Assembly (NCBI GenBank): GCA_902494515.1
Contig: CABUTS010000004.1
Coordinates: forward strand, 11,673-75,672
Direction: 5' to 3'
DNA: 64,000 nt
DNA from: an uncultured Muribaculaceae bacterium
GTDB taxonomy: Bacteria; Bacteroidota; Bacteroidia; Bacteroidales; Muribaculaceae
Part shown: piece after piece, positions 9,803-18,058 of the stretch
How positions within the stretch are numbered: position 1 is the stretch's first letter
Layout of the letters: the number at the start of each line of letters is the position of its first letter
The notes under the pieces: generated by a model
Told to the model about the DNA's origin: nothing
The model's input: only the letters and a program-made list of their open reading frames with translations
Databases searched by the model: none
Position numbers and translations under genes: made by a program

Positions 9803-11971
9803 TCAGTTCTTTTTCGGAGTAATGCCGAGGTTATAGAAGATGAAGGAATAGATGTCGGCATACTCGTCGAGAACCTTGGCGATGGGCTTGCCGGCGCCGT
9901 GACCGGCCTTGGAGTCGATGCGGATCAGTTTCGGAGCATCGCCGGTGTTGGCCTCCTGAAGGGTTGCGGCATACTTGAAGGAGTGCGCGGGAACAACGCG
10001 GTCGTCATGGTCGGCGGTAGTCACGAGGGTTGCCGGATAACGTGTGCCGTCGTTTTTGATGGTGTGAAGCGGGGAGTAGCCGAGCAGATATTTGGCCATT
10101 TCGGGGGAATCGGCGGAGGTGCCGTAGTCCGAAGCCCAGTTCCAGCCGATAGTGAAGAGATGGTAGCGCATCATATCCATCACGCCGACGCGGGGGATGG
10201 CGACTTTGAACAGGTCGGGACGCATGTTCATGACAGCGCCGACAAGCAGACCGCCGTTGCTGCCACCCTCGATTGCAATCTTGTCGGGGGAGGTCCACCC
10301 CTCCTTGATCATGTATTCGGCGGCGGCGATGAAGTCGTTGAACACGTTGAGTTTCTTCATCTTGGTGCCGGCTTCGTGCCATTCTTCGCCGTATTCCGAG
10401 CCGCCGCGGAGGTTGGTCTGGGCGTAGATGCCGCCGTTTTCGAGCCAGAGCAGGCGGTTGGCCGAGAAGCCCGGGGTCAGGGAGACGTTGAAGCCGCCGT
10501 AGCCGTAGAGGTATACGGGGTTGTTGCCGTCGCGTTTCAGACCCTTCCTGTAAGTCAGGAACATCGGGATTTTAGTGCCGTCGGCCGACGGATAGAACAC
10601 CTGCTCAGTGACGAACTCGTCGGGGTTAAATCCCTGGATTTCAGGCTGGAAATAGACGTTGCTGTTGTCAGATTCGAGATCGTAGCTGTACACTGTGGAG
10701 GGGTACAGGAACGAGGTGAAGGAATAGAAGGCATCGGGATATTTCTTCGACAGGGAGAAACCGGCCGAACCGAAGGTCGGGAGTTTGATGTCGCGGATTT
10801 TGGTGCCGTCGAGGCGGTAAAGCGCGGGATGGTCGGAGGCATCCTTCTCGTAGTTGACGAACAGACGGTCGCCGTATATGACTTCCGCGCCGGTCATCAC
10901 GCCGTCGGCTTCGGGAATCAGGTCTTTCCAGTTTTCCTTTGCAGGATTCTTGAGCGAGGCGAGGACGATCCGGTTTTTCGGAGCGTTGTAGGAGGTTTCA
11001 ATCAGCATTGAATCGCCGCGGATGTCGAGGATGCCGACAGTGTAGTCCTGCGAGGGCTCGATGGTTACCCAGTCGGCTCCGGGTGTCTCCATGTCTTTGA
11101 GCATCAGACCGTTGCCAAATCCCTGGCCACCGACAGATATAATCATGTAGCGTTCGTCGTCGGTCAGGCCTACGGAGTGGAAATGCAGCGGATTCTTGGG
11201 GTCGGAGAAGATCAGGACATCCTCGGACTGCGGGGTGCCGAGCTTGTGGAAATAGATATTGTGGTTCTCGTTGGCGTTGGAGAATTCCTTGCCTGCTTCG
11301 GGGCGGGGATAGGCGCTGTAAAAGAAACCTTCGGCGCCGTCGATACCCTTCTGGCGCCATTCGGCACCGGTGAACTTGGCCCATTCGATATGGTCGGGAA
11401 GCGGTTTGAGAGTCTCGGCATCAATCACATAGATTTCAGTCCAGTCGGAGCCGCTGCGCGAGATGGTGTAGGCGATGTGTTTGCCGTCTTTCGCCATCGA
11501 GATGCCGGTCAGGGCCACCGTTCCGTCGTCCGACAGTGTGTTCGGGTCGAGCACAACCACCGGCTCGCCGCCGAGACGGTCCATGCGGTAGAGGATTGAC
11601 TGGTTTTTCAGGCCGTCGTTGCGGTAGAAGTAGTAGCGGCCATCCTTCCAGCGCCAGGGCACACCCTGCTTGGTGTAGTTGTTGAACGCCTCGAGCTGCT
11701 TGCGAAGCATCGGGCGGTATGGGATTTTCGAAAGATAGTCATTGGTGACGGCATTTTCAGCCTCGACCCAGGCGAGGGTTGCGGCGGCTGTGTCGTTTTC
11801 CAGCGGACGGAATTTGTCGGGGACTTTGATGCCGAAATATTCGTCGACGGTATTGTCTGCGGGAGCTTGAGGATACTGGATTTTGCCTTTGGCCGAGATG
11901 GGATTTTCAGCGCACATGGCTATTGCAAAAATGGCCGATGAGATAATCGACCGGTTTATTATCTTATTCAC
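9803..11971 (-). CDS. Prolyl oligopeptidase, S9A family, secreted
   Basis: 722 residues from a GTG start, with a signal peptide (IISSAIFAIAMCAENPISAKG). The enzyme cleaves short peptides after proline. Seen: an N-terminal beta-propeller region, then the alpha/beta hydrolase domain with the nucleophile in EGGSNGGLLVG (Ser about 571), the acid in TADHDDRVVP (Asp about 657) and the histidine in KAGHGAGK (about 691). The length equals typical S9A enzymes. Export to the periplasm is common for this family in Bacteroidota. The only ATG downstream (in AMCAEN) would destroy the signal peptide, so the GTG is preferred. Confidence 0.95.
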   Translation of the reverse strand: MNKIINRSIISSAIFAIAMCAENPISAKGKIQYPQAPADNTVDEYFGIKVPDKFRPLENDTAAATLAWVEAENAVTNDYLSKIPYRPMLRKQLEAFNNYTKQGVPWRWKDGRYYFYRNDGLKNQSILYRMDRLGGEPVVVLDPNTLSDDGTVALTGISMAKDGKHIAYTISRSGSDWTEIYVIDAETLKPLPDHIEWAKFTGAEWRQKGIDGAEGFFYSAYPRPEAGKEFSNANENHNIYFHKLGTPQSEDVLIFSDPKNPLHFHSVGLTDDERYMIISVGGQGFGNGLMLKDMETPGADWVTIEPSQDYTVGILDIRGDSMLIETSYNAPKNRIVLASLKNPAKENWKDLIPEADGVMTGAEVIYGDRLFVNYEKDASDHPALYRLDGTKIRDIKLPTFGSAGFSLSKKYPDAFYSFTSFLYPSTVYSYDLESDNSNVYFQPEIQGFNPDEFVTEQVFYPSADGTKIPMFLTYRKGLKRDGNNPVYLYGYGGFNVSLTPGFSANRLLWLENGGIYAQTNLRGGSEYGEEWHEAGTKMKKLNVFNDFIAAAEYMIKEGWTSPDKIAIEGGSNGGLLVGAVMNMRPDLFKVAIPRVGVMDMMRYHLFTIGWNWASDYGTSADSPEMAKYLLGYSPLHTIKNDGTRYPATLVTTADHDDRVVPAHSFKYAATLQEANTGDAPKLIRIDSKAGHGAGKPIAKVLDEYADIYSFIFYNLGITPKKN

Positions 11972-11997
11972 TTTCAGGGAATTTACGTTGTTAACGG

Positions 11998-13029
11998 TTA
12001 TTCTGCGGGAGTTGTGGATGCGGACTCTTCAGGGGCCTTGACAGATTTCTTGGCTTTGGAAGATTTTGCAGGCTTGGAATCCTTTGTAGCCTTAGGGGCC
12101 TTCGGCTCCTTGGTCTTTTTGGTCTTGGGATCCTTGGCGGCTTTGGCCTCCTTGGAGGACTTTTCCTTAGCTTTTTTGGCCTCCTTAGCTTTTTTGGATT
12201 CCTTGGATTTTGATTCCTTGGATTTTTTTGCCTTCTTTGTCTCTTTGGTGGACTTTGAATCGGCTTTCTTTTTGGCCTTTTTCGGCTTCTCGGTGGATTT
12301 CTCAGCCTCGGTGGTAGCTGTAGTAACCGCTTCGGAGTCAGTGGAATGAGGAGCGGCGAGCGTACCTTCGGGGTGTTTCAGGGGCATGTGGATGCCGACC
12401 GATTGCTGGAGTTGCAGGGCGGTTTCATCATCGATATGATAGGCACATTCCGCCGGGTTGAAGCGACCGGTGAGGAGGAAGTTGTAGATTTCCACGCAGG
12501 CCCATGCGTCGATGGCGGCGTAGCTCTGCTGGCTGAGGGTCAGCTCGGGAGCCTCCCAGTTCGTAAGTCGCTGGTTTTTAGAGATTCTGCGACCGAAAAT
12601 CACGGCATAAATCTTCTGCAGGCTGTTGTCGGCGATTTCGTAATCCTTGACAAATGTCTGCAACTCAACGAACCCTGCGGGTTTGAACTCACGGAGCTTG
12701 GCCAGCGAATGGAAATCGTCTTTCAGCGACAGACCGATTTTCTGAATGTTCTCATCCTCAAGTATTTCCATCAGCGGATCGAGGGAACCAATCTGACGGA
12801 GGCGGAACAGGAAGCACTCCCCGGGGGTGGAGAGCTGCATCAGCGACACCTTGTAGCGATGGTTCTTCTGGAAATTCGGGCGTGTCTCAGTGTCGAAACC
12901 TATCTGACGCTGCGTTTTGATGTATTTGATTGCATCGTGAGCCTTAGCCGCTGAATCAATGAGGATTACGCGGCCAGGGTAAGTCACCTCAGGCAACTCG
13001 TTAACTGCTTCTTTGGAAATACCTAACAT
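11998..13029 (-). CDS. RNase D-like 3'-5' exonuclease with a lysine/alanine-rich tail
   Basis: 343 residues from ATG at 13029. The first 200 residues form a DEDD exonuclease domain: IGFDTETRPNF (motif I), LSLKDDFHSLAKL (motif II) and SYAAIDAWACVEIYN (motif III). This is the RNase D/WRN-exonuclease fold, expected to trim RNA or DNA 3' ends. The last 120 or so residues are almost entirely K, A, S, E, T and P in short repeats such as KKAKESKSKESKKAKEAKK, a disordered basic tail likely to bind nucleic acid. An ATG 32 codons upstream exists, but a TAACTTTG promoter element lies between the two starts, six bases before the chosen ATG. Confidence 0.88.
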   Translation of the reverse strand: MLGISKEAVNELPEVTYPGRVILIDSAAKAHDAIKYIKTQRQIGFDTETRPNFQKNHRYKVSLMQLSTPGECFLFRLRQIGSLDPLMEILEDENIQKIGLSLKDDFHSLAKLREFKPAGFVELQTFVKDYEIADNSLQKIYAVIFGRRISKNQRLTNWEAPELTLSQQSYAAIDAWACVEIYNFLLTGRFNPAECAYHIDDETALQLQQSVGIHMPLKHPEGTLAAPHSTDSEAVTTATTEAEKSTEKPKKAKKKADSKSTKETKKAKKSKESKSKESKKAKEAKKAKEKSSKEAKAAKDPKTKKTKEPKAPKATKDSKPAKSSKAKKSVKAPEESASTTPAE

Positions 13030-13034
13030 GGTTG

Positions 13035-13042
13035 CAAAGTTA
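13035..13042 (-). promoter_or_regulatory. -7 element TAACTTTG for the exonuclease gene
   Basis: Reverse-strand TAACTTTG matches the Bacteroidota -7 consensus TAnnTTTG and ends six bases before the ATG at 13029. No good -33 TTTG is seen at the usual distance. If used, the transcript would be leaderless or nearly so, and the upstream alternative start would be excluded. Confidence 0.55.
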
Positions 13043-13158
13043 GTTATTTTTTCCGTTATAATCCCGCATCTACACATATTAATTGCATATTTGTTAATTA
13101 AAATTAACGGAATAAAGAAATCCATCAGGCTTCCGGTTGATGTTTTTGAACGGAATTA

Positions 13159-13190
13159 TTTGTGTATATTATGTATATTATATATCTTTG
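13159..13190 (+). promoter_or_regulatory. Promoter of the orphan antitoxin-like gene
   Basis: TTTG at 13159-13162 and TATCTTTG at 13183-13190 are separated by 20 bp, a good Bacteroidota promoter. The spacer holds repeated GTATATT/TATAT stretches, which could be binding sites for the encoded ribbon-helix-helix protein. The start codon at 13211 is 20 bp downstream. Confidence 0.7.
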
Positions 13191-13210
13191 CACAAGAAAT
13201 ATATACAGGT

Positions 13211-13540
13211 ATGTCAACTGCACTGAACATCAAACGCAAAAATATCGACCTTCCGGCTGAAGCACTCCGGAAATTGTCCATACTGGCTCTGGCTCAGGGC
13301 AAGAGCCTGAAAAATTACATCGAAACCCTTCTCATTGCCAAAGCGGATTCGATATCTGTGGAGGTTAATCATAGTTCCGATTCCATCAAGGTTGAAGTCA
13401 ATGAAAATCCATCACCCTCGGGCGACCCCTGGTTTGATGACCCGGACAACCTTGCGTCGGTTAATCGTGGCCTCGCCGAAATGAAGGCAGGCAAAGCAAA
13501 AGCCTATTCCATGGAGGAAATCCGGCAGTCATTAGGGTGA
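13211..13540 (+). CDS. Antitoxin-like ribbon-helix-helix protein, no partner toxin
   Basis: 109 residues from ATG at 13211. The N-terminus (NIKRKNIDLPAEALRKLSIL, then GKSLKNYIETLLIAKA) has the length and pattern of a ribbon-helix-helix DNA-binding domain, and the C-terminus (NRGLAEMKAGKAKAYSMEEI) resembles the toxin-binding tail of RelB/ParD-type antitoxins. Such genes normally overlap a RelE-like toxin gene, but the 275 bp downstream hold no open frame on either strand and end in a strong hairpin. It is therefore an orphan antitoxin or a free-standing regulator. A longer frame upstream is excluded by the promoter position. Confidence 0.75.
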   Translation: MSTALNIKRKNIDLPAEALRKLSILALAQGKSLKNYIETLLIAKADSISVEVNHSSDSIKVEVNENPSPSGDPWFDDPDNLASVNRGLAEMKAGKAKAYSMEEIRQSLG

Positions 13541-13628
13541 TAAATAGTCGAGTTTATACTTGTTCTGTTGGTTCGGCGCAGACCTGCGTTAAATATATTA
13601 TTGATAGATAGTTAAGAGCTATTTGCGA

Positions 13629-13656
13629 GGGATACGTGCCAAAGGCATGTCCGTAC
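13629..13656. repeat. Dispersed palindromic repeat, copy
   Basis: An imperfect inverted repeat built on ACGTGCC-AAA-GGCATGT with flanking GGAT and CCGTAC. The same structure occurs at 55618-55645, and one arm at 9784-9798. All three lie between genes. Confidence 0.6.
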
Positions 13657-13717
13657 GCTTTTGGATGTACTTTGCAGTGTATCAGAGCATTGCAGTAAAA
13701 TATAATGGGAAATGAAA

Positions 13718-13760
13718 TGTCCGCCGTAAAGGCCCTGAGAAAGGGGATTTGCGGCGGACA
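13718..13760. terminator. Hairpin between convergent genes
   Basis: Perfect 9-bp outer stem TGTCCGCCG/CGGCGGACA continued inward by AAA/TTT and CCC/GGG pairs around a short loop. It sits between the antitoxin-like gene (forward) and the coiled-coil lipoprotein gene (reverse), so it can stop both. There is no clean T-run, only A/T-rich flanks. Confidence 0.6.
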
Positions 13761-13815
13761 ATATTTTATACTTCTGATGAGAGGTGAGATGGTGCTGAAG
13801 GGAGGTTGAGCGGGA

Positions 13816-14697
13816 TCAGTCGGTTTTGATTACGAGGTAGTTCGACTGGTTCCAGAAACGGGCAGGGTTGGTAATTTTCAGCACTTTGATGCCATTGTTT
13901 TCTTCGACGATTTCGTAGGAGTCAGAGGGCTGGTTGGTCAGGACTTTGGCTTTCTTGGAGCCGAGGTTAATGGTGCGGAGCGAACGCTTGTCGCCGGTGG
14001 TGAAGTAGCTCTGGTCGAAGTTATCGGGGAGAACTTTTGTCTTGCGGAGGAAACCCGACTGCATGAGGTTGTGTGCTTTAAGCTCCTTGCCGGTGCCGAT
14101 GGCGTAATAGCACATATTCATCTCGTTGGAAACCTGAACGACCTGACGTTCGGCGTCGTGACGGGCAGCGGTTTCTTCGGCAGCAACGTTTTCGAGAGAG
14201 TCGGACTTCTGGCCGAGGGTGGTGACGGTGCGGCTGAGACCTTCGATTTTGATGTTGGCGTTAGCGAGCTGGCCGCGGAGACCATCGATGGTCTGCTGCT
14301 GGTCCTGAATCTGGGCCTTCAGGTTCTTGATGGCGCGCTGCAGAGTCACATTATTCTGATTGCTTGTAGCGAGCTGATTTTCAAGCTGTTCCAGACGCTG
14401 CCGACGAGCTTCGAGAGCCTGCTGAATCTGCATCATCTCGTTGCGGATCTCCTCGCGTTTGCTGGGTGTTTCAGCACCGAGACCGCCGGTAGAAATGATG
14501 TTTTCCATCTGTTTGATCTGATTCATACCCTCGGTGATGTCGTTGAGAATCACAAGCAGGGAGTCCTGATTAGCTAAAGCAACCTGCAAAGAGTCGGAGG
14601 TTGTGGGAGCCTCGACAGCATTTTCGCCTTTTTTACCGCAGGAAACCATAGTGGCGAGAGCGATTGCTGCGAGCAGTGCTAAATTCTTAACTTTCAT
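13816..14697 (-). CDS. Coiled-coil lipoprotein, Cbp1 (collagen-binding adhesin)-like
   Basis: 293 residues. MKVKNLALLAAIALATMVSC gives a lipobox with Cys at 20. Residues 55-185 are a long Gln/Glu-rich coiled coil; the C-terminal 90 residues (KELKAHNLMQSGFLRKTKVL onward) form a compact basic domain. The arrangement matches what I recall of the Bacteroides fragilis Cbp1 family, described as a glycosylated collagen-binding adhesin. Three D-S-L sites (in TSDSLQ, NQDSLL and KSDSLE) fit the Bacteroides O-glycosylation signal D(S/T)(A/I/L/M/T/V). Family name is moderately sure; collagen binding in this organism is not shown. Confidence 0.75.
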   Translation of the reverse strand: MKVKNLALLAAIALATMVSCGKKGENAVEAPTTSDSLQVALANQDSLLVILNDITEGMNQIKQMENIISTGGLGAETPSKREEIRNEMMQIQQALEARRQRLEQLENQLATSNQNNVTLQRAIKNLKAQIQDQQQTIDGLRGQLANANIKIEGLSRTVTTLGQKSDSLENVAAEETAARHDAERQVVQVSNEMNMCYYAIGTGKELKAHNLMQSGFLRKTKVLPDNFDQSYFTTGDKRSLRTINLGSKKAKVLTNQPSDSYEIVEENNGIKVLKITNPARFWNQSNYLVIKTD

Positions 14698-14737
14698 AAT
14701 GCTTTTACAATATGTTTGTGTCGATTGTGTGATAAAT

Positions 14738-15472
14738 TTACGGACGATATTTGTTGCGGTGAACGCGCTTTACGCTTCGGTCAGCCCGATTCCCGGCTAC
14801 AACTATAACAATTTCGCCGCGCGGATTGTTGGCTGTAAAGTATTCGACGAGCTCGCCGAGGGTGCCGTTGTGGGTGGAATTGTAGACCTTGGAGATTTCC
14901 CGGGAGACGGAGGCGTCGCGGTCAGCACCGCAAACCTCGGCCAGCTCCTGCAGGGTTTTCAGCAGCCGGAGCGGGGATTCATAGATAATGAAAGTCCGTT
15001 CGTCGGCGCCCAGGGCCTCCAGACGGGTAGCCCTCCCCTTTTTCGGCGGGAGGAACCCCTCGAAGCAGAACCGTTCGCAGGGGAGACCGGAGTTGACCAG
15101 CGCGGGGACGAAGGCTGTAGGTCCGGGGAGCGTCTCGACCTCGATTCCGGCCTGGCGACATTCGCGCACCAACATGAAGCCGGGGTCGGAAATCGCGGGC
15201 GTGCCGGCATCGGAGACGAGGGCAATTGTCTCGCCCCCTAATAATCTGTCGACCAACGGTTTGATTGTTTCGTGCTCGTTGAATTTGTGGTGCGAGAGCA
15301 TAGGGGTGGTGATGCCGAAATGGCGCATTACCACGGCGCTGGTGCGGGTGTCCTCCGCCAGAATCAGGCTGACATTCTTCAACGTCTCAACGGCGCGCGG
15401 AGACATATCGGAGAGATTTCCCACCGGCGTGGGGACCACAAACAGTTTGCCTGTTGATTTTTCCGGGCTCAT
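14738..15472 (-). CDS. rsmI: 16S rRNA (cytidine1402-2'-O)-methyltransferase
   Basis: 244 residues. RsmI methylates the ribose of C1402 in the ribosomal decoding centre, using S-adenosylmethionine. Seen: VVPTPVGNLSDMSPRAVETL at the N-terminus, LILAEDTRTS, ALVSDAGTPAISDPG (the cofactor site of the tetrapyrrole methylase fold), LPGPTAFVPALVNSGL, FEGFLPPKKGR and FIIYESPLRL. Length is slightly short of the E. coli protein because the C-terminal extra domain is absent, ending in a basic tail RSVKRVHRNKYRP, usual for Bacteroidota. Confidence 0.97.
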   Translation of the reverse strand: MSPEKSTGKLFVVPTPVGNLSDMSPRAVETLKNVSLILAEDTRTSAVVMRHFGITTPMLSHHKFNEHETIKPLVDRLLGGETIALVSDAGTPAISDPGFMLVRECRQAGIEVETLPGPTAFVPALVNSGLPCERFCFEGFLPPKKGRATRLEALGADERTFIIYESPLRLLKTLQELAEVCGADRDASVSREISKVYNSTHNGTLGELVEYFTANNPRGEIVIVVAGNRADRSVKRVHRNKYRP

Positions 15473-15540
15473 ATACAGTCTATAATTGGCGCAAAGTCAT
15501 GAAATTTTCTTAATATTGGACGAATGAAAATCCAATTGGT

Positions 15541-16584
15541 TTAAAGCGGGAAATAACGGCTGAGAATATCGTAAAAATCTTTGCCGGGATTCTCTTCGAG
15601 ATTCAGACCGAGCCCCTCGGTGAGGTATTGCCTTAGTTCACCGACGTTCGCGAGATGAGAAATCACCTCGAGGCTGGTGTCGAATTCAGGTTTCGAGCCT
15701 CCGAAAATAGAGCGGCGGAACAGAAAGGCGTCGTTGATTGAGAAGGCTCCGCGGAGAACCGATACGGGGACAGTCGGAGTCAGTGGTGCTTCGGGAACTG
15801 CCTGAGGTGCTGGAACTTCCTGAGGTTCAGGAATATCGTGCGGTTCAGGGACTTCCGGCGATTCGGGGACTTCGTATGATTCAGGCTCTTGCTGAGCTTC
15901 GGGGGCAGGCGAAGAGGGATAGAAATCCTCAATGTGCTGTGTATAATCTTCGGCGGATTGCGGATAATCCTCAGTGTGCTGCGGGTAATCCTCTTCCTCG
16001 TCATCCTGGACGATTTCGAGTTCCATTTCCTCGGCATCGTCGTCATAGGCATCCTCGCTCTCCTCGAATTCAGCCGCTTCCTGTTCGAGGACTTCATTCT
16101 GTACCTCCTGAGGCTGATCGGTTTCTTGCTGCTCACTCGGCTCAGGCTGCTCCGACTGCTCCGGTTGTTCAAATTGCTCGGGCAGCTCAGGTTGCTCGGG
16201 CAGCTCAGGTTGTTCAGGCTGTTGTTCGGAAGATGAATTGTCGGCTGACTCCTCTGCCTCGAACTCGGTTGATTCTGCTAATTCCGCGTCACCGGCAGCT
16301 TCATCAGCACAAGTCTCGTGTCCGGCAGTTTCTTCGATAGCATGCTCAGCCTCGGGAGTTTCATCAGGCTCTTCGACAATCGGCGCAGCAGCCTCAACAG
16401 CAGGCGCTGTTTCCAAAGCCGTTCCTGATGCGGTCTGCGAGGCGAGTTCGGCTAACGAAATGATTTTCAGCTTAAGACGGTCCGGAATAAAGGTAGCCTC
16501 GGCGTCTTTCAGCAACAGCAGTTCGTCGGCAATCTCGGCGGTCAGGCCGAGCATCCTGTCTATGATTTTGAATGTATCAGTCAT
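15541..16584 (-). CDS. Acidic Glu/Pro/Gln-rich protein with conserved ends
   Basis: 347 residues, no known function. The first 50 residues (TDTFKIIDRMLGLTAEIADE) look like a folded helical pair, and the last 80 (SVLRGAFSINDAFLFRRSIF, then ELRQYLTEGLGLNLEENPGKDFYDILSRYFPL) form a second ordered block. Between them about 200 residues are E, P, Q, S and D with runs such as EQPELPEQPELPEQ, clearly disordered and repeat-expanded. It overlaps the PBP4 gene start-to-stop by 8 bp, so the two are cotranscribed and translationally coupled; this could tie it to the cell envelope. It is cytosolic by sequence (no signal peptide). Confidence 0.75.
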   Translation of the reverse strand: MTDTFKIIDRMLGLTAEIADELLLLKDAEATFIPDRLKLKIISLAELASQTASGTALETAPAVEAAAPIVEEPDETPEAEHAIEETAGHETCADEAAGDAELAESTEFEAEESADNSSSEQQPEQPELPEQPELPEQFEQPEQSEQPEPSEQQETDQPQEVQNEVLEQEAAEFEESEDAYDDDAEEMELEIVQDDEEEDYPQHTEDYPQSAEDYTQHIEDFYPSSPAPEAQQEPESYEVPESPEVPEPHDIPEPQEVPAPQAVPEAPLTPTVPVSVLRGAFSINDAFLFRRSIFGGSKPEFDTSLEVISHLANVGELRQYLTEGLGLNLEENPGKDFYDILSRYFPL

Positions 16585-17890
16585 CTTGGTTCTCTATGAA
16601 GGTTTCACGCAAAAAACGGTCGATGGCGCTGCGCACATCTGCCCTCTTGCAGAAAAAATCGTTTACTAATATAACAATCGCATGGGTCGGCTTGTCGTTG
16701 TCGTCGAGCTTATAGCCTGAGTAACAGTGCACTCCGTTCATGCTGCCGCTCTTCAGAACAACCTTCCCCTCAAGATCGGAACCTTTGAGAAGCTGCTTTA
16801 CGGTCCCCTCCATGCCACAGCGGGGAAACAGCGAAACGTAGCTCACCTTCCTCCCCTTTTCGTCGGCCATCATCGTCAGCAGGGAGGCCATGAAATCTGC
16901 GGTAACGCGGTTGTTGCGCGAAAGCCCGGAGCCGTCATAAAGATCTTCGATTCCAAACGCAAGCCCTTTATTAGCAAGGAGTTGCCGCTCGCGGCTTAAA
17001 GCGGTTTTGAGTGTGCCACCGGGGGCGAGTTTGCGAAGGATTCCTTCGGCAAAGAGGTTGTCGGAACGGACTATCATGTTGCGGAGAATCTTGCCGCAGT
17101 TCGGGGATTCATGGGTCAGTATCTTCTCCATATCGGCTTCATTGTCAAATTTTTCGCCGTCCCAGAGCACGATAATGTCCTGTCGCGCCAGGGCCTCTTC
17201 AAGAGCGTCGCCGAACTCCTCGGCGGGGTCTTTCATGGCCTTGTCGGCGTGCTTGTTGTCGCGGAAATTCAGGGCGAAAAGCCCGGCGCCGTAGTCATAT
17301 TTCACGTCGGAAAGCTCCCAGCGTTCGTTCGGGCCGCTGTTGGGAAGACCTGAGTCGTCCACGAGAATGTCTCCCTGTATCACCTTTATTCCCCGCTCTT
17401 TAACCCTCAAGACAATCTCACTGACAAAACCGGGAGTCTCGGGAAACTGACCGCTTTCGATGGTCGGGTCGCCGATGCCGTTCACAACGATGTTGCCGTG
17501 GAGGATGCTGTCGGTTACAGGTCCCTGAAGATAGACGTCGGTGCGAAACCGATCATTGTCAATTCCGGCCACAATTGCTGCCGCAGCCGTAACGCACTTC
17601 ATGGTGCTTGCCGGGATCATCGCCTTGCGTGGATTCTGGCTGACGATGTCACTGCCGGTGCGAAGGTCGCGGACAACTACAGCCACTGAGGAGGCCTCGG
17701 AAAGTGGAAAATCAATCACCGGAGCCGGACTCCCGACAAGGGAATCGGCTGCGACCGCCGCCGAACCAGCCGCCGATGAATCAGCCGCAGCAGCCGCGCT
17801 GCCGGGCTTTCCGGCCTGCGCGGTGCAGATCGCGAGAGTCAGTATCGCGGCCGCAAAAATACTTTTTATTATGTTATCAGAGGAATTCAC
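16577..17890 (-). CDS. dacB: D-alanyl-D-alanine carboxypeptidase/endopeptidase, PBP4 (S13) type
   Basis: 437 residues from a GTG start with a signal peptide (SIFAAAILTLAICTAQA). The enzyme trims or cuts peptidoglycan cross-links in the periplasm. The three penicillin-binding motifs are present in order: ASTMK (SxxK, Ser about 93), VRSDNLF (SxN) and VLKSGSMNG (KSG). Between the first two is the long insert typical of family S13. Its 3' end overlaps the start of the acidic protein gene by 8 bp. No ATG lies before the signal peptide, so the GTG is the start. Confidence 0.93.
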   Translation of the reverse strand: MNSSDNIIKSIFAAAILTLAICTAQAGKPGSAAAAADSSAAGSAAVAADSLVGSPAPVIDFPLSEASSVAVVVRDLRTGSDIVSQNPRKAMIPASTMKCVTAAAAIVAGIDNDRFRTDVYLQGPVTDSILHGNIVVNGIGDPTIESGQFPETPGFVSEIVLRVKERGIKVIQGDILVDDSGLPNSGPNERWELSDVKYDYGAGLFALNFRDNKHADKAMKDPAEEFGDALEEALARQDIIVLWDGEKFDNEADMEKILTHESPNCGKILRNMIVRSDNLFAEGILRKLAPGGTLKTALSRERQLLANKGLAFGIEDLYDGSGLSRNNRVTADFMASLLTMMADEKGRKVSYVSLFPRCGMEGTVKQLLKGSDLEGKVVLKSGSMNGVHCYSGYKLDDNDKPTHAIVILVNDFFCKRADVRSAIDRFLRETFIENQDD

Positions 17891-18025
17891 AAACTTAAAT
17901 TATTTCGAAGCACGAAATTACAAAACAATCAAACTTAAAACAAACTTTCGGACCGAAAAAGAGGGAATTCTGTTCAAAAAAGTCAATTTTTCGGCCGAAT
18001 GGTCGGCAACTCCAACTTTTTTTCG

Positions 18026-18033
18026 TAACTTTG
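18026..18033 (+). promoter_or_regulatory. -7 element TAACTTTG for the TetR-like gene
   Basis: Matches TAnnTTTG, preceded by a T-rich stretch. It lies 26 bp before the ATG at 18059 and excludes the upstream TTG at 18038 as the start, because transcription would begin at about that base. The upstream 140 bp between the divergent genes is A/T-rich and holds no gene. Confidence 0.6.
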
Positions 18034-18058
18034 CGCGTTGAATTGTGAACATCAATTC

